A stretch of DNA of 64,000 bases from Epiperipatus broadwayi (GCA_028023455.1 JAQFVV010000049.1:3404536-3468535); one strand, 5' to 3'; shown: positions 46,486 through 59,548, counted from the first letter of the stretch. Translations and numbers: made by a program. The notes: generated by a model not told the origin, from the sequence alone.

Positions 46486-46540
46486 CCAATATCCCCAGAT
46501 TAGTTTCTGGCTAATGGCCTTCGTCAGTGAGGAGCCTTGG
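46486..46540 (-). ncRNA. Hammerhead ribozyme motif (copy C)
   Basis: Minus strand: stem I outer CCAA/UUGG, internal loop GGC/UA, inner UCCUCA/UGGGGA (six pairs with one G-U); core CUGACGA; stem II GGC/GCC with loop CAUUA, flanked by A on both sides; core GAA; stem III reduced to one or two pairs (ACUAAU); cleavage-position C. A different sequence family from copies A and B but the same architecture. Confidence 0.68.
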
Positions 46541-46825
46541 ATCTGAGAGCATAAGAGGAGGTTGTCATGTGATGTTTATTGGCTTAAAACCAATCCTGCC
46601 TAATAGGATAGTGGTGGCTATGGTTATTAAAGAATCAAAGACATCAAAATGTATGGGTACTGAACTGGGTTCAGACCCATATGACTATATAAGTTCATGG
46701 GCTTGGATTGAAAACATTAAGGTGTTTTCAGTTTAAGACTCATAGTTTTGTAGTTAAATGGAGATAAAAGGTGGTTGCTGGAGGGTTGCATTAGATCTTA
46801 AGATCTAGATGCAATGCTCTCAGAT

Positions 46826-46880
46826 CCAAGGCTCCTCACTGAAGTAGGTCATTAGTCAGAAACTAGTCTGGGGATATTGG
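46826..46880 (+). ncRNA. Hammerhead ribozyme motif (copy D, inverted partner)
   Basis: Same family as copy C on the opposite strand. Stem I (CCAA/UUGG and UCCUCA/UGGGGA) is unchanged, stem II changes to GGU/GUC yet still pairs, and stem III ACUAGU is self-complementary. The core CUGAAGU has U where the invariant A9 is expected, so this copy is probably weak or dead. Confidence 0.6.
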
Positions 46881-46919
46881 ATGAGTAGGCACTAGATGGG
46901 GATTTTATGCACAAGCCTT

Positions 46920-47139
46920 CTGGCATCCATTGATTACTCTAGCTTGCCGTGCGTGGCAATATATATATATAGTGAGTTTTGCCTGTTTTAAATTTCAGAC
47001 TAAGCAGCTATATGACATAGAAATATAAAAATGAATTATTGAATGTAGGATATAAACATAGAGATAATTTAAATGTATTACATAAGCTTACACATAGATG
47101 AAAAAAGAATTGAAACAGCCAAATGGGCTTAGTGTCAAA
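46920..47139. other. Short AT-rich spacer
   Basis: Contains a short TA run at 46961-46970; nothing else. Confidence 0.4.
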
Positions 47140-47960
47140 GAGTATTAAGGACTGCAAAAGCTGAAAATCAAACTTCTGAGCACTGAAGTGCTAAAAATCC
47201 TAGTGTGTCAATATAAAACATGCTTACAACAACAGACACAATAACAAGACATATCAAGAGCTGCTGACACAGCATTGCAAACTAATAAGTGGTGGCAACA
47301 ATAGGCTCAATGACAAATGACTATAAGGAAGGATATTAAAAAATATAAGGATATTTGCATAATGCTGCTTTAAACTACAATTCATCAATTCAATATGAAA
47401 TTTTATTGCTATTATCAATTGGCAGAATTAATCATGAATATCATTACTGTGGCACTACAAAGTGGAAAAATAAAACTTAAGCTTTTATTGTTTGACAGGC
47501 AATGTTTCTTTTTTATTTACAAGAGTGAATTCAACCTCTAAATGTTTTATTTTGAATCTGTCTGATAATTCCAAATATTTTCTTGATCATATCCACAAAT
47601 ATAATTTATGTTTTCAAATGACATCTTTTGGAGCTGAACAAACAACCACACAAGTTGTATTTTCACTAACCTTCTCAGTTCAAGGACAAATACAGCATAG
47701 AATTGGAGCAATTCTACCAATGTATAATAGTGAGCATCAATTCTGAAATTTATTTTATGGAAAACTATTTGTATTTGAAGCTTTATTGTCCCATTAGTAG
47801 AATAAAGAAATTTAATACAAGTGACAAGAAAAATATATTTAAATAATATTTACATGAAATAGTAATATATAAGTTATCAATAACAGGTAAAAATGATCTC
47901 CAACAGTGTCTATAAAAATGCATTATAATTATGATTTTACCTGATGTTAATAACTCATAT
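47140..47960 (+). pseudogene. Decayed Helitron replication protein, N-terminal part
   Basis: Relic of the N-terminal domain of a Helitron Rep/helicase (rolling-circle transposon). Blocks in order: ISRAADTALQTN near 47255 (the '..RAAET..Q...R' repeat found before the conserved domain); 47364-47480, open, with SIGRINHEYHYCGTTKWK (family: 'iGkmd..C.yCgA.+w+'); 47492-47746 with DHIHKYNLCFQMTSFGA and FSVQGQIQHRIGAILPM (family: 'ir.YN...a..S.ga' and 'f.+qGq+yH.+G.L.P'); then NLFYGKLF after a TGA, equivalent to the '+..iYf.' segment. Two or more shifts or stops are needed. The HUH nuclease and helicase regions downstream are missing or unrecognisable. Confidence 0.78.
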
Positions 47961-50900
47961 ATTGTTGTCTTGTAAATATTATTTAAATATATTTTAATTA
48001 TCAAATACATTACATTTTTTATTCTACTGCTATGAACAAAGCTGTGGGTATAGCTAGTAAGATATATAAATCTGACATCAAGTCAATTTCTATATGTTTT
48101 AAATAATTCGGTTATTAAACAAATATAGATTCCTTATACATTTGATTAGGAGGGTTAATAACCAATGTCATATTATCTCTTTGTTCACTTTGCTTGTATG
48201 TTTCCAAGAGCATTTATCTTGAACCCTATTTTACAGTTATCTATTGTAGATCTGGAGATGGGATTTTATATATTATACCATATGGGGGTCTACTGAATAT
48301 TTCAGCTTGCAATAAATATCTTATAGTAGATAACTGTTTTTGGAAATAGATAGTGATAACATTTTTATTTTTCTTTACATCTTTCTGTGTTTAAAAAATG
48401 AAGAAATATATAGAAACCATTCAAACTTATGTCATTAAAGTAAACAGAAAAATTAACCCATGCATGGCTATGATCTGATATTAATATTTATTTAGATAAA
48501 ATAAAAAATGGTTTTGTTATTGTTTATCTTGTTGTGATATTTTGAATGATTTATTGTATTTATATTTGAATTATGCATTTAAAATATAACATCACAAATT
48601 AAAATTTGAAAAAATAAATGAAATGAGTAAAATGTAGTCAATAAATTTAATAGATACCAGTGTTATGTAAATAGAATTAGTCATTTTAAATTACTTTATT
48701 TTTGAATTATTCGTGTAATGCAAAAGAAATAAGGAAAACAGAAATATTAACACACAACTCTATGCCATTAAAGAAACAGTCATCATTCATATAAGAACGC
48801 AATCAATTGGCAGATTATAAAATAACTTTTAGATATATAACATTGTTAATGCTTGCAAAACATGATTTTGGCTTATTAAGGAATAGGAAATCTTTATGAT
48901 ACAAGCATAATCTATTCACTCTTTTTATTTTTTGCTATACTAGTGCCAATCATTTAGTATTGTAATAAATTCATTATCATAACTTTAAGCAATTCACCAC
49001 AGTACTAAGTGTCATATTCAAAGCTGAAGGTTTGAGATTAGTTAAATCACTTGGATTACAACATATTATATAAATAATTTTCTTAAATTAACTATGACCA
49101 TGATATTGTATATTTGTTCAATCAAATTTCTATTTTTTAATTATAGATACAAGAATTCTGATTCTGATGTCTTTTTTTATTGGTTGTTATTTGAAAGTAT
49201 ATATAAGTGTAAAGCATATGAAAGCCATTGATACTGAGAAAACTTATGAAGAGGGGTGTAGTTGATTATGAATTCTTTGTTTTGATCTGAGTTATTTTAG
49301 AATTAGATGTGGATCTGAAGTTTGACTAGAAAAATGATTGCATAATTGAGTATGCTGATGTAGAGTTCTGTACAGTACATAAATATGTAATAATTTAGAA
49401 GATACAGTTTACTATGTTTGGACAGTTGACAAGTTAATTGGTTTGAATAACTATAATTGCAGAAATGGAAATTTTGGCAAAATGAGACAGTGCTGGTACT
49501 AAAGACAAAATATAAAAAGATATGATTGGTAGCAATAAGAAGATACTAAACATGAAGTACATTAAAAAAATAAACAGGCATTATGGATATTTTTAAAATA
49601 ATTAAAATTTTGAAATAAAGTTAGGATGATTGTGTTCTTTAAAAAAATAACACAATAAATAGACAATTCAAATCTAAAACTAGATTTATAAACATATCAC
49701 ACATGAGCTGAATGAATGAATCAAAAAAGTTTGTTGAAGTAAAGTGAATTAAATTAGGAGAAACCTCTATATTACAGTAAATTAGCAGTAGTTGAACTGA
49801 TTGTAACTTTGGTTTTTCTAAAAATATGGCTACATCAATGTTAAGTTTGCATAATATCCAGTAAATAAATATGGAGTAATATTATCTGAAAGGTAATATT
49901 TAGTTTGACCTATATAAAAATGTATTGAAATTTACATTAAAAAACATTAGCATATTTTTTATAAGTATATAATTTAAATATATGTTAATTGCCATTTATA
50001 TATTGTGCTAACTGGAGTTTGATGTAAATTTAGTATAAAGTCAAATATCAAGTATAATTTTTTTATTTATTCTTAATTGTTTTTAATAGATAATGTATTA
50101 GCCTAAAAGCAGGGAAATAGGTTGCTATGACAACAAAATATTAAAGCAAGAAATGCTTATTATTATTGCAACATAGAACTGTAAATTTGTTTTATTTGTT
50201 AATGCATATATAAATAATAAAGTTTATGATTTTAATAAAATTATTTTATTATATGTATTTTGGTTATTGCATTCATGAATAATAAATTATAAACAATATA
50301 CACAAATATTTAATATCTTAAATGTGTTTTTTGATATGTTTATATGATATATGTAATATTATATTGAGAAGATATATATAAAACATATTTTTAATGCATA
50401 ATTGTGAGAATGTGGTTTAAATCATTTTAGTTTGCATTGAATTAAAATAATACTATTTGTATTCTAAAACATGAATATTTCTTGTTATATGTAATGATTA
50501 TAAAAAATTTTTTCATTTCATTATTATTATTGTAAAAGAGATTTCAAGTGTGGAATGTATGGTGACTTCAATATAAGTGTAAATAAAGAGTGGAATCTTA
50601 GTGTTGATGACATCAATTGTTAGAGGTTTATAAATAGGACTGAATGATTCAAATTCACTCTCTGATATCCTGACTTCCATAGAAGAAAATCTAAGTTCTT
50701 ATATATAATTTTTTTTTTCTTTATTTTATATGTTTATTAACCATAAAAATGATGGGATAAGAAGCTTACATTTTTTCGGGAAACTGAACAGGATCATTGA
50801 GAATTTATTAAAGAAATGAGAAAGTAATTCATAGTGTTCAAATTCATCTTAATATTTCTTTACTAAAATAAATGCACATATAAACAAAATATTTTAATAA

Positions 50901-51306
50901 TGAAATATAAAAGCTAATAATATAATATTGGTTTAAAGGGATTGTTTTCATCTGCAGATATAATTTTATAATATCAATGGAGTGATTTAATGGAGGATTT
51001 AAATCAGTTTACTTGTATGGCATAAAATTATAAATGGAGATCGGAGTCTGTTCATTCATAATGCCATTATAATGTTAAGTTCCTGCTAATCAAAGAATAA
51101 AATTTAATACTTGGAAAATATTGGAATTAACAAAATATGTATTGTTTTGGATAACTGTTTATGATACTTTACTTTATTGAGATTAATAAATATTGTCATA
51201 TTATAGTTTATGGAATAGACATTGGAACTGTTATGTTATTTTGAAGTGTCATATAGAAGGATGATGATCAGGTCATATGTTAATATGTATTATATATGTA
51301 TATATT

Positions 51307-51337
<31 letters not shown>

Positions 51338-52964
51338 ATTTATAAATACAAGTGATTGCTATATATATTAAGCTAAATAATTGTTTTTTTTTATATGTAT
51401 GTGAAATAAAAAGAGTTAAGTTTAGTTTGAATTTGAATTTATATATTTAAATTTTAGCAATTAAAACTTTGATTTAAAGTATTATTTTTTTATTCATTAA
51501 CTGTAAATTATTTTTGAATATGCATATTATAAGTATTGAAAACCTAAAAGAATTATATTATAGTAATTATTCATTGGTATTTTATTGAAAAATAAGGTGA
51601 ACAAATAAGCAAACTTATGATTATTATATTTCATTTCAATTAATTATTTTTTATGAAGATTAAAGAAATGTCATTAACTTTCTTATATTTCAAAGAGTGT
51701 ATATGTGTAACAACATTTTTTCCACATAAATATATTATATATTAAACATTATATAGGTAAATTTTAATGTATAAACACCTATCTTATTAATATTAATTTC
51801 CATGAAGAATATATTTTATGATATTTAATTAGATTATATGTTTCAAATGTTTACTGTGTATTTGTCATTTATTGTTATATTTATTGTTAATAAATTTTAA
51901 ATTCATTTAAAACAAATAAACCTGATTTAGTTGTCATTCAATTAATAATGCAGACTATTTGGTTCATAATATTTTTACAGATAATAGTCAGGTATTGACT
52001 TACACCATATAGTTTATAATAAATAATTGTAAAATAGTCCAGAAATTAAGTGATTAAATTGGTGTTTGTATAATTACATATTACTTTCTTCATAGTAAAT
52101 CCAATATATTATCTTTTGAACTAGGTATACATTTTTATAAGGTAACAAATTAATTAATTTGATATTGCTAGATATTTAATAAGTAATTAGAAGATTATCA
52201 TCATTATTTTACATTTATTTAAAAGTAGAAATTTATATTTGGGCAGTGGAATAGTTTATAAAGTGCAAATATATTACTTAGGATAAACAATAGGGATTAT
52301 AATTGGATGCCTGCATATTTTTAAAAAAAATTTATTGGATGAATGTTATAGTAATTTAGCATTTAGTTATAATGATGGTAATCTTATTACATTATAAAAC
52401 TTGTAATAGCATATGTTGAAATCAGTATTTGAATTCCATTAAATAGAATGATTTAGTTTAATTAAATTTAAAGCTCATTGGTATGGATTGTAAATTTAGT
52501 TTAAATACTAAGCTTTGATGTTGACATTTAATTATAATAGAATATTAATAATATTGCACATATTAGGGTAATTATAATTTAGAGTTTAGTAACTTGGCTT
52601 TATTGATTTAAAGGATAATTCATCCTGATTTGTGAATAGTATTTGTATAAGTATCAAATAAGAATCTTTTATTTATTTTATGTCATCATGATTGGAATTT
52701 ATAAATTGTAAGGTTATTTGAAGTATTATAAGCGTATAATTATTGATATTATTATAAGTTGAAAAAGATGTGAGATATGATAAGTTAATCAATATTGTGT
52801 ATTATATTTATCATAGTTTTGTATTGTAGACATTTTATTTTATTGTAATTTGATGTTGAAATTTTATAAAGCTTTAAAAGAGAAAATTTTATATATTTTA
52901 TTAAGAATAGATTAATATGCATAAATTTGTAAGTTAACAAAGACTTTTATCATCATTAAGTAAC
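47961..52964. other. AT-rich non-coding DNA, nothing recognised
   Basis: No gene or RNA. An inverted pair ('acagttatctattgta' at about 48234 and 'tatagtagataactgt' at about 48324) forms a small hairpin. A TA array lies at 51305-51332. Confidence 0.45.
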
Positions 52965-53009
52965 CTGCCTGCCTGCCTGCCTGCCTGCATGCCTGCCTGC
53001 CTGCCTGCC

Positions 53010-53059
<50 letters not shown>

Positions 53060-53061
53060 CC
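52965..53061. repeat. (CCTG)n-(TCTG)n-(TATC)n compound microsatellite
   Basis: Roughly ten CCTG units, then about eight TCTG units, then several TATC units. Successive single-base changes of one tetranucleotide, a common pattern of long microsatellites in animals. Confidence 0.97.
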
Positions 53062-53714
53062 CTTATCATTTTTAGTTGTTTATTTGTCTGTCTCTTCTGT
53101 ATCCATCATTACCTCTATTTTTCATCTACCTATCCATCCATTTATATCTCTATCAATTTATCTGTCCATCCATCTATCATTGTACATGTGTATACATTAT
53201 CTACGTATCTATTTATAAAATTTATAGTATAATCAATTGCTTAGTGATTAATGGAACATTTGAGCACCAAAGGGCTAATATAATCGCAATAGTTCTATTT
53301 AATTGATCAAATTGAGATATTTTTCTCAACTGGGAACTAATTTATGAATATTTATCATTTGAATTTTCTAATTCCATGACAAAGTGATAGATACAAAAAC
53401 TAGAAGGTCCTGGGTCACTTCTAATGGAAATTATTTTAATAGAACTGTTGCACTCAACTTTTCAAGATAGGTGCTCAAACATTTTATTGCCTCTTGAGAA
53501 ATTAGCCATATGATTAGTTTTATATTATCAGGTTCAAACAAACTATGTTACAATTTAATTTGATTTATGAGAATGAAAATGACAACTGGTTGCCAACTGG
53601 GAAAAACTTTGTTTAATAATATAGTTGAGCTATAAATAATTAGCATTTTAATGCTTAGACATTACTAAATATTCCAAGCAATTATTTTATTTTATACAGT
53701 TACATGTCAATATA
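53062..53714. other. AT-rich DNA, nothing recognised
   Basis: A 76-codon frame (53076-53306) is translated microsatellite and flank, not a gene. Confidence 0.45.
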
Positions 53715-53715
53715 A

Positions 53716-53784
53716 TAGCTTAGAATGCAGAAGTAACGCATCTGTCTGGCATACCTATGATCTAAGATTCGAATTTGGACGAAG
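53716..53784 (+). repeat. tRNA-like sequence (decayed tRNA or SINE head)
   Basis: 'tagcttagaatg' resembles box A and 'agattcgaattt' (53765-53776) a box B/T-loop. Between them 'tctgtctggcataccta' looks like an anticodon arm with loop CTGGCAT (anticodon GGC if real), but the stem is mispaired. It is followed by a T-rich stretch. A decayed tRNA gene or SINE fits better than a working tRNA. Confidence 0.4.
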
Positions 53785-54569
53785 TGAAGTTTTTTTTTTA
53801 AGAGACAATTTTTTTTCTTGGTATACCAAACCCAGCTAACTATCCAACATCGGTTAGCAAATGGATATCAAGAAAGTCTAAGATAGAGGTTAAAGCAAAA
53901 AGAAAAAAACATCTTAATCTTCATCACCCAGCAATTGCCCAGCTTGGTGAACAGATCTTCCCTATTTTTCTATGAGGGGATATTGGAAAGAACTGTCGCG
54001 CAACGAACTATTTATTCAAAAGTCTGTTTTATTTTCCTATCAATTTTTTGATCACGGATTTCGTAGGCAATAAAAGGTTTGTTGCGATATAATCATTCTC
54101 ATTGCAAAGAGTTAGCATATTTTTTCGATGATTTCCTAAATTTAGAAATCATTAAAATATTTGTAGCTTAATTATTTGTTAGCAAAACATAACATAAGAT
54201 TAACAAACATTAAAATTTTTTTAAAAAAAACCCAATTATAATATAGAAAGAATTGTGCATTAAAGAAAGTGTAAATTGTATTTTTATATATATTCCGTTA
54301 TTCTTTCAAATATATTATTATTATTTTTAACTTTTAAAGTAATTGCTGAGAAATGCACTTTCTGGCTATGAATCGATTGGTGATAAAATGAAATGAAGTA
54401 TGCTTGTATATTATGGCTCATTTATTTTTAATAATACTTTAATATATTTTAAAATTTAGCTCATAACTTTTGTATATGTAAAAAAAATGCATATATAAAT
54501 AAACATTTAAAATATGTATAAAATTCCAAACATTAATAACAATGACCTAATAATTACACAAACACATAT
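53785..54569. other. Non-coding DNA, slightly less AT-rich at start
   Basis: The segment 53820-54010 is richer in G and C and could be the body of the element headed by the tRNA-like sequence; it matches nothing I recognise. Confidence 0.35.
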
Positions 54570-54606
54570 AAAACATCTTTTTTTTTTTAAAAAAAAAAGA
54601 TGTTTT
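54570..54606. repeat. T/A homopolymer palindrome
   Basis: 'aaacatc' plus T11 is joined to A10 plus 'gatgttt': a loop-less palindrome. Similar T-run/A-run junctions occur at about 41219-41247 and 56068-56087. Confidence 0.85.
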
Positions 54607-54664
54607 TGATTTTTATCTTACACACATATATATACTTTTTCTTTATTTTTATAACATTACAGTC

Positions 54665-54790
54665 TATCACAGGATAGAATGATGGACTGGAAAAGGAAAG
54701 ATTTGTAAATCGAAACTCAACTTGATTATTTATTGCTTGAAAAAAAAATATAATAATAATAATGACGATGATGATGATGATAATGATAGA
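54665..54790 (+). repeat. Possible tRNA-derived repeat with (AAT)n tail
   Basis: 'gatagaatgatggact' and 'taaatcgaaactc' resemble decayed internal promoter boxes. An A-rich, AAT and GAT-repeat tail follows to about 54790. It shares its start with the sequence at 30005. Confidence 0.3.
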
Positions 54791-57700
54791 GATTTTTGGA
54801 TAATCAAATTTTTATATATATTTTTTTTAGATTGTAAAAAAAAATAATCGAATATTTTGCTTGAAAATTCATAAAAAGTTTAAGCCTTGCTTGGTTTACT
54901 CTGGAGTTCAAAATCTGTAAATTATGACCTAAGTCTGTTACTTTTGCTACTCAAATATTTTTATAATTTCCAAGGCAATAAATTATTAATTTCTTTACAT
55001 TATTGAACTTTCAATATAATTTTTATGGTTTTATATATATAATAAAATAAATTGTATGGTCAATTGCATAAGAGTCAAGTGATATTTTAATGTCAAATGA
55101 ACAATATGGCATATCGCTTTCTTTATTTTAATAAATTAAGATTATTTTTTTCCACAATTGCTCTAATCTACTCTCAATTATTTTGATATGATTCTCAGCT
55201 AAGTAAAGTAAAAGTCATTCAATTTGGTTAATTATGTGAATCTAGTATGCTCAAGGTTCCTTTTTTTCTCAAATATCATTTGACAACTTCTGCAACAAAC
55301 AATGGAATTATTTATTTTTACTATAAATTCTTATACACATGCATATATGTATACAATTCACCAATAGTTGTCTATTATTCTAAAAAGCAAAGAGTTATTA
55401 TCAATATATTTACAATTATTTCATTGGATTCATAAACAGAAACTATTATTCACATGTTCAGTAGTTTTCTACTAAACACAAGTTCAGGAAATTAATGCAA
55501 AATGTCTTTACACCTTTTATTATTTTACACCAAAATGTAAAAAAATAATAACTATATAAACAAATGCCATCTAGTGTTCTCATTTGTAAACTAGATTTTG
55601 TAGATCTAATTAGAAAACACCAAATAAATTATTTTCATTTATCTTCTTTCTCTATTTTTAATTTATTGTAATAATAAAGAGATGATTTCATGATAAAATT
55701 CAATTCCTAATGTATAAATTGCTCTCTATCTCATCTCAAAATAATATACTATTACGACTTATGTCTTTCTATTGATAATTTTATTATATGGAGTTTGAGA
55801 TAAACTAGCATTTGTGATTATTTTTTAATGCTTAAAGTCTCAAATTCAATTATTTTTATTTATTGACAGAAGGATAGATAGATTATTGTCTTTATTGCTG
55901 AGTAAAAATGCATTTGAGTTTTGCCAATTTCAACTTGCTATATATCCAATTTTGTACTATTCTAACTGTTATTGAGCAAAATATTATAAATAAATCAAAA
56001 CTATGCAAAATTTAATTTTTCATATATGTGGTACTTAATTTGAATAAATATTTTGATAAAATACAACTTTTTTTTTTAAAAAAAAACTATTATAAAATTA
56101 ATTTTAAACATAACTAGAAGAAGAAAAAAAAACAGAAATAACAATAAATTTATTTAACAAAATGTAAAAAAAAAAAAAACCACACTTTTTATGTTATTAA
56201 AAATAATGCCAGTTTTTTTTTATTCTTTCTCATGCTGCAGATTTAAATACTTCTAAGACATTATGTCATTATAAAAATATATATACTTTATATTTATTTA
56301 ATAAAAAGTATATATAATATTAACTCTAAATTACACACTAAGCAGGTGACATGATAATTAAATATTGCATTAAGGTATAACTTTTAATTTAATATTTATA
56401 ATTATTACGAACGAACTTTCTTTCATATCTTGCAAACTACTTCTATTATAAGTTCGTTGATTTAAAAAAAAGAACAAAATTTTCACTTTGAGATAATAAA
56501 GTATACAAAATAAATGTAAACCTCTCTAATAATATATTTAAAAAAAAATTTATTTCTTTTACCTTCGTAAAAGAACAATAATACCTGTTTGAACACAATC
56601 AATTTTTACCAGACTACTCCTCATTTGGATACGCTTCAGAGACGTTCTTGATGGTTAAAATACCCAAATTATAAATAAACATAATAATAAATAAAGCCCA
56701 TCTACCTATCATATACATTAATTATGACAAGCAATAAAAAAAATAAAGAAACAAAGTTATTAGTTTTGTAATTTAAAATAAAAGTTCACTTACAAAACTC
56801 GGTTTCAGGTTTATGAAACAATATGGGACACATTCCAAACTGAATTTTAAACTAAAATAAACTGCTGTAGGATAACCAAACAAATATAGTCATACTTAAA
56901 TAGGACTCAGCATCTTCAATGTTCATAACAAAGTTATTTAAGTTACTGTATCATACATAAGCAATCAATTTATCTTCTATTATGACGAGAGTATAATAAA
57001 TTCTTAACTACTGTTGGACAGGAATTATCTCACTTATTCTGCTGTAGTTCTAAATTGAATATGTAATTATTTTTAGTAGTTTATTGAATAGCATTTAATA
57101 ATACTTTGTTTTATTTTCCATCTTTATCGAAGAGAACAAAAATTACCAGCATTTCTATCCTTCTATTTGATTTAAACAGATATTTAATTTGAAGTAGCTC
57201 ACATTTATTTCCTTCATTTAACATACGTATTATTTCCAGAAATACCAGACAAACAAATACTGTCATCTCTTTATGATGAATTTAAACATGGCATGATTTA
57301 TCAAAATATGCATATCCTTACATCTATGTTTAATTCTCACAAAAACATAACACGGAATATAGTGAAGAATAAAAATATATTCTGTAAAATAGTTCTGCAT
57401 GCGTTTTCCAGATATATTAAAGAACACACGTTGATTAATGATACAACAATAATATTCATGCAATTTATTTCTATTTAAAATGATAATTAAGTGAAGTAAT
57501 GTAGACTGGACATTATTAACATACATTTTTAAAAGAGCAATAGTTATGAAGATGGTTAATTTGATATGTTTAAATCAAGAAGAGTAAAGTAAACTGAGTA
57601 CCTTTTTAAAACTTAGAACTGCATTCTGAAATTAACTTTTTCCATAATATATTTCTTAATATCCTTTTGAAGTTTTACTCCAAAGTCCTTTTTTTTAAAA

Positions 57701-58596
57701 ATCAATTTGACTTCAGCAACTGGTTTTAATTTCACAATAATCAGCCACTGTTTTTGGCTACAATTACATTACATAATATGCAAATTTTTCACTGGAGATC
57801 TTTGTTAAATAGCCCTCTTTAGCAAAGTTCATTTCCTTCCACCAGGTTACTCCCATGCTCCTCTTCTATCTCAGCTAATTACATATTCAAAAAAAATCTT
57901 TTCAAAAAAAAAAAACACTTTGATTTTTAGAATTAAAATCAAGATAAAAATAATAATAAAATAAATAGCTTTTACAAACTTGAAAGAAAAATGAATATTA
58001 ATTAACTATTAAATAAAAATGATTAATAATTTATTTAATTTGTAAAATAATCTATTGATTCAACTATCTATTAATCATTGGAAAGAAATATATATTTGTT
58101 AAATTATTTAAGATAATTATTGTAATTTAAATGTTTTTATTGTGAATATACTATTGTTTGCTGTTATTAAAAGATGAAAATGAAATGAAAATGATGCAGA
58201 GTCATACATGCATACACATGTACTACAACCTAAATATTAAACTATCTTAACTAAATATAATTGAAATGGCTATTAATTGTTGACAAAAAGATAAGTATCA
58301 ATGAATAAAGAATTTTAAAACCATTCAACTAATACTACAATAATATAAAATAACTTTGCATCTTTCTGACAAAATGTATCAATTCCATTAATAAACAACC
58401 CCTCTTCCTTATATTAAATACCTCATTAACCACACTAATAATAATGAATACCTATCAAGTGGTCAATAAACTGCATAAGCAGCCCATATCCAAGCTTTAA
58501 ACAATCTCCAGCAAAAAATTTTAAAATTCTAAGGCTATTTCATTTTTTTTAATATAATATAACTATTTAATTAAGATACAAAGTATCTTAAACCCT
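54791..58596. other. AT-rich non-coding DNA, nothing recognised
   Basis: Only chance frames (for example the overlapping opposite-strand pair at 57263-57526). No motif or RNA. Confidence 0.45.
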
Positions 58597-58615
58597 TGTG
58601 CCCATTCAGATGGTC

Positions 58616-58651
<36 letters not shown>

Positions 58652-58690
58652 ATATATATATATATATTGTGCCCTTTTGTATGGGTCACC
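58597..58690. repeat. TA array flanked by near-palindromic GTG-type motifs
   Basis: Left motif 'ttgtgccc...ggtcacaa' and right motif 'ttgtgccc...gggtcacc' are each imperfect palindromes of about 24 bp. They flank two TA runs separated by 'caa'. The left motif's end, 'tggtcacaat' followed by a TA run, occurs again at 62948. Confidence 0.8.
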
Positions 58691-59500
58691 ATTTAAGTTT
58701 TGTGCTAATCTAGTAGAAAATTTTAAATTTAAGAAGTATTTTAAATGTGTGATGTTGACTTTGCTTGTGGTAATGTTACCATAAGTTTAATTAAAGCAAT
58801 CTATGAGTATTTGATATGTGAATTGTGTTGATATTGAGAAGATATTTAAAATGATGATGATTATGATGTAATACTGCATTAATAAATTTAATGACAAATG
58901 TTTAAAGCTAAAGTATTTAAAAGACAAGTTAAAATTAGACAAAGATATTTATTTAATTTAAAATATATGTTAAAAGTGAATAGAAATATTTTAAATTATA
59001 AGTACTTAAATTGAGATTAATATTTGATTTTAATCATATCAAATAATTATTTTGAAATCTGATGTAATATCTTATTTATTTTAAAAAGCAATTGTTAAGT
59101 TATTTTTAGATTATGGGAAGCGTTTCTTGTATTGTAAAGACAGATGTTAATTAGAGATATACACACACATGCTTGGAAGCTTTCTCATAAAGTTGCAAAA
59201 AACTATTTTAAAATTATGTTGTGAAATTTATAAATAATACGTGAGTTAACACGAGATAAAAAAAATAAAAGATATTAATGTAAAATATTAAATCTGATTT
59301 TTAAAAATATTACTTTAGAAATATAACGTATTTAAAAGATTTAATTTATTTTAAAATGATCTTATAAAAGTTAAGATTTAAATCAAATGAGAAAGAATAT
59401 TTCAAAAGAATGTTTGATAGATTTGAATAAACGATAGAAATTATTTTAAAATGTGATAATATTAAATATTAAATAAGTTATTATTTTATTTTTAATAGTG
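58691..59500. other. AT-rich DNA, nothing recognised
   Basis: No frame or RNA recognised. Confidence 0.4.
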
Positions 59501-59548
59501 TGTTAGTAAATATGTAAATAAGCTAGAAAGTTTGATTGTTTAAATGTA

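Larger units (their letters stand above)
46416..46919. repeat. Foldback element with 105-bp inverted arms
   Basis: The left arm (46449-46553) and right arm (46814-46919) are reverse complements with few mismatches, each containing one hammerhead motif, in opposite orientation. Nested outside and inside the left arm is another inverted pair: 'acatcacatgaccacctcct' (46415-46434) against 'ggaggttgtcatgtgatgt' (46558-46576). The central spacer (46577-46813) holds a 69-codon frame that is probably chance. A ribozyme-bearing miniature element. Confidence 0.85.

Noticed and set aside
53076-53306. 76-codon plus-strand frame
   Set aside because: Starts in the tetranucleotide microsatellite; Ser/Ile/Tyr/Pro repeats reflect simple sequence.
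57263-57526. Overlapping opposite-strand frames of 87 and 61 codons
   Set aside because: Both lie in AT-rich DNA with no motif; overlapping frames of this kind are expected by chance.
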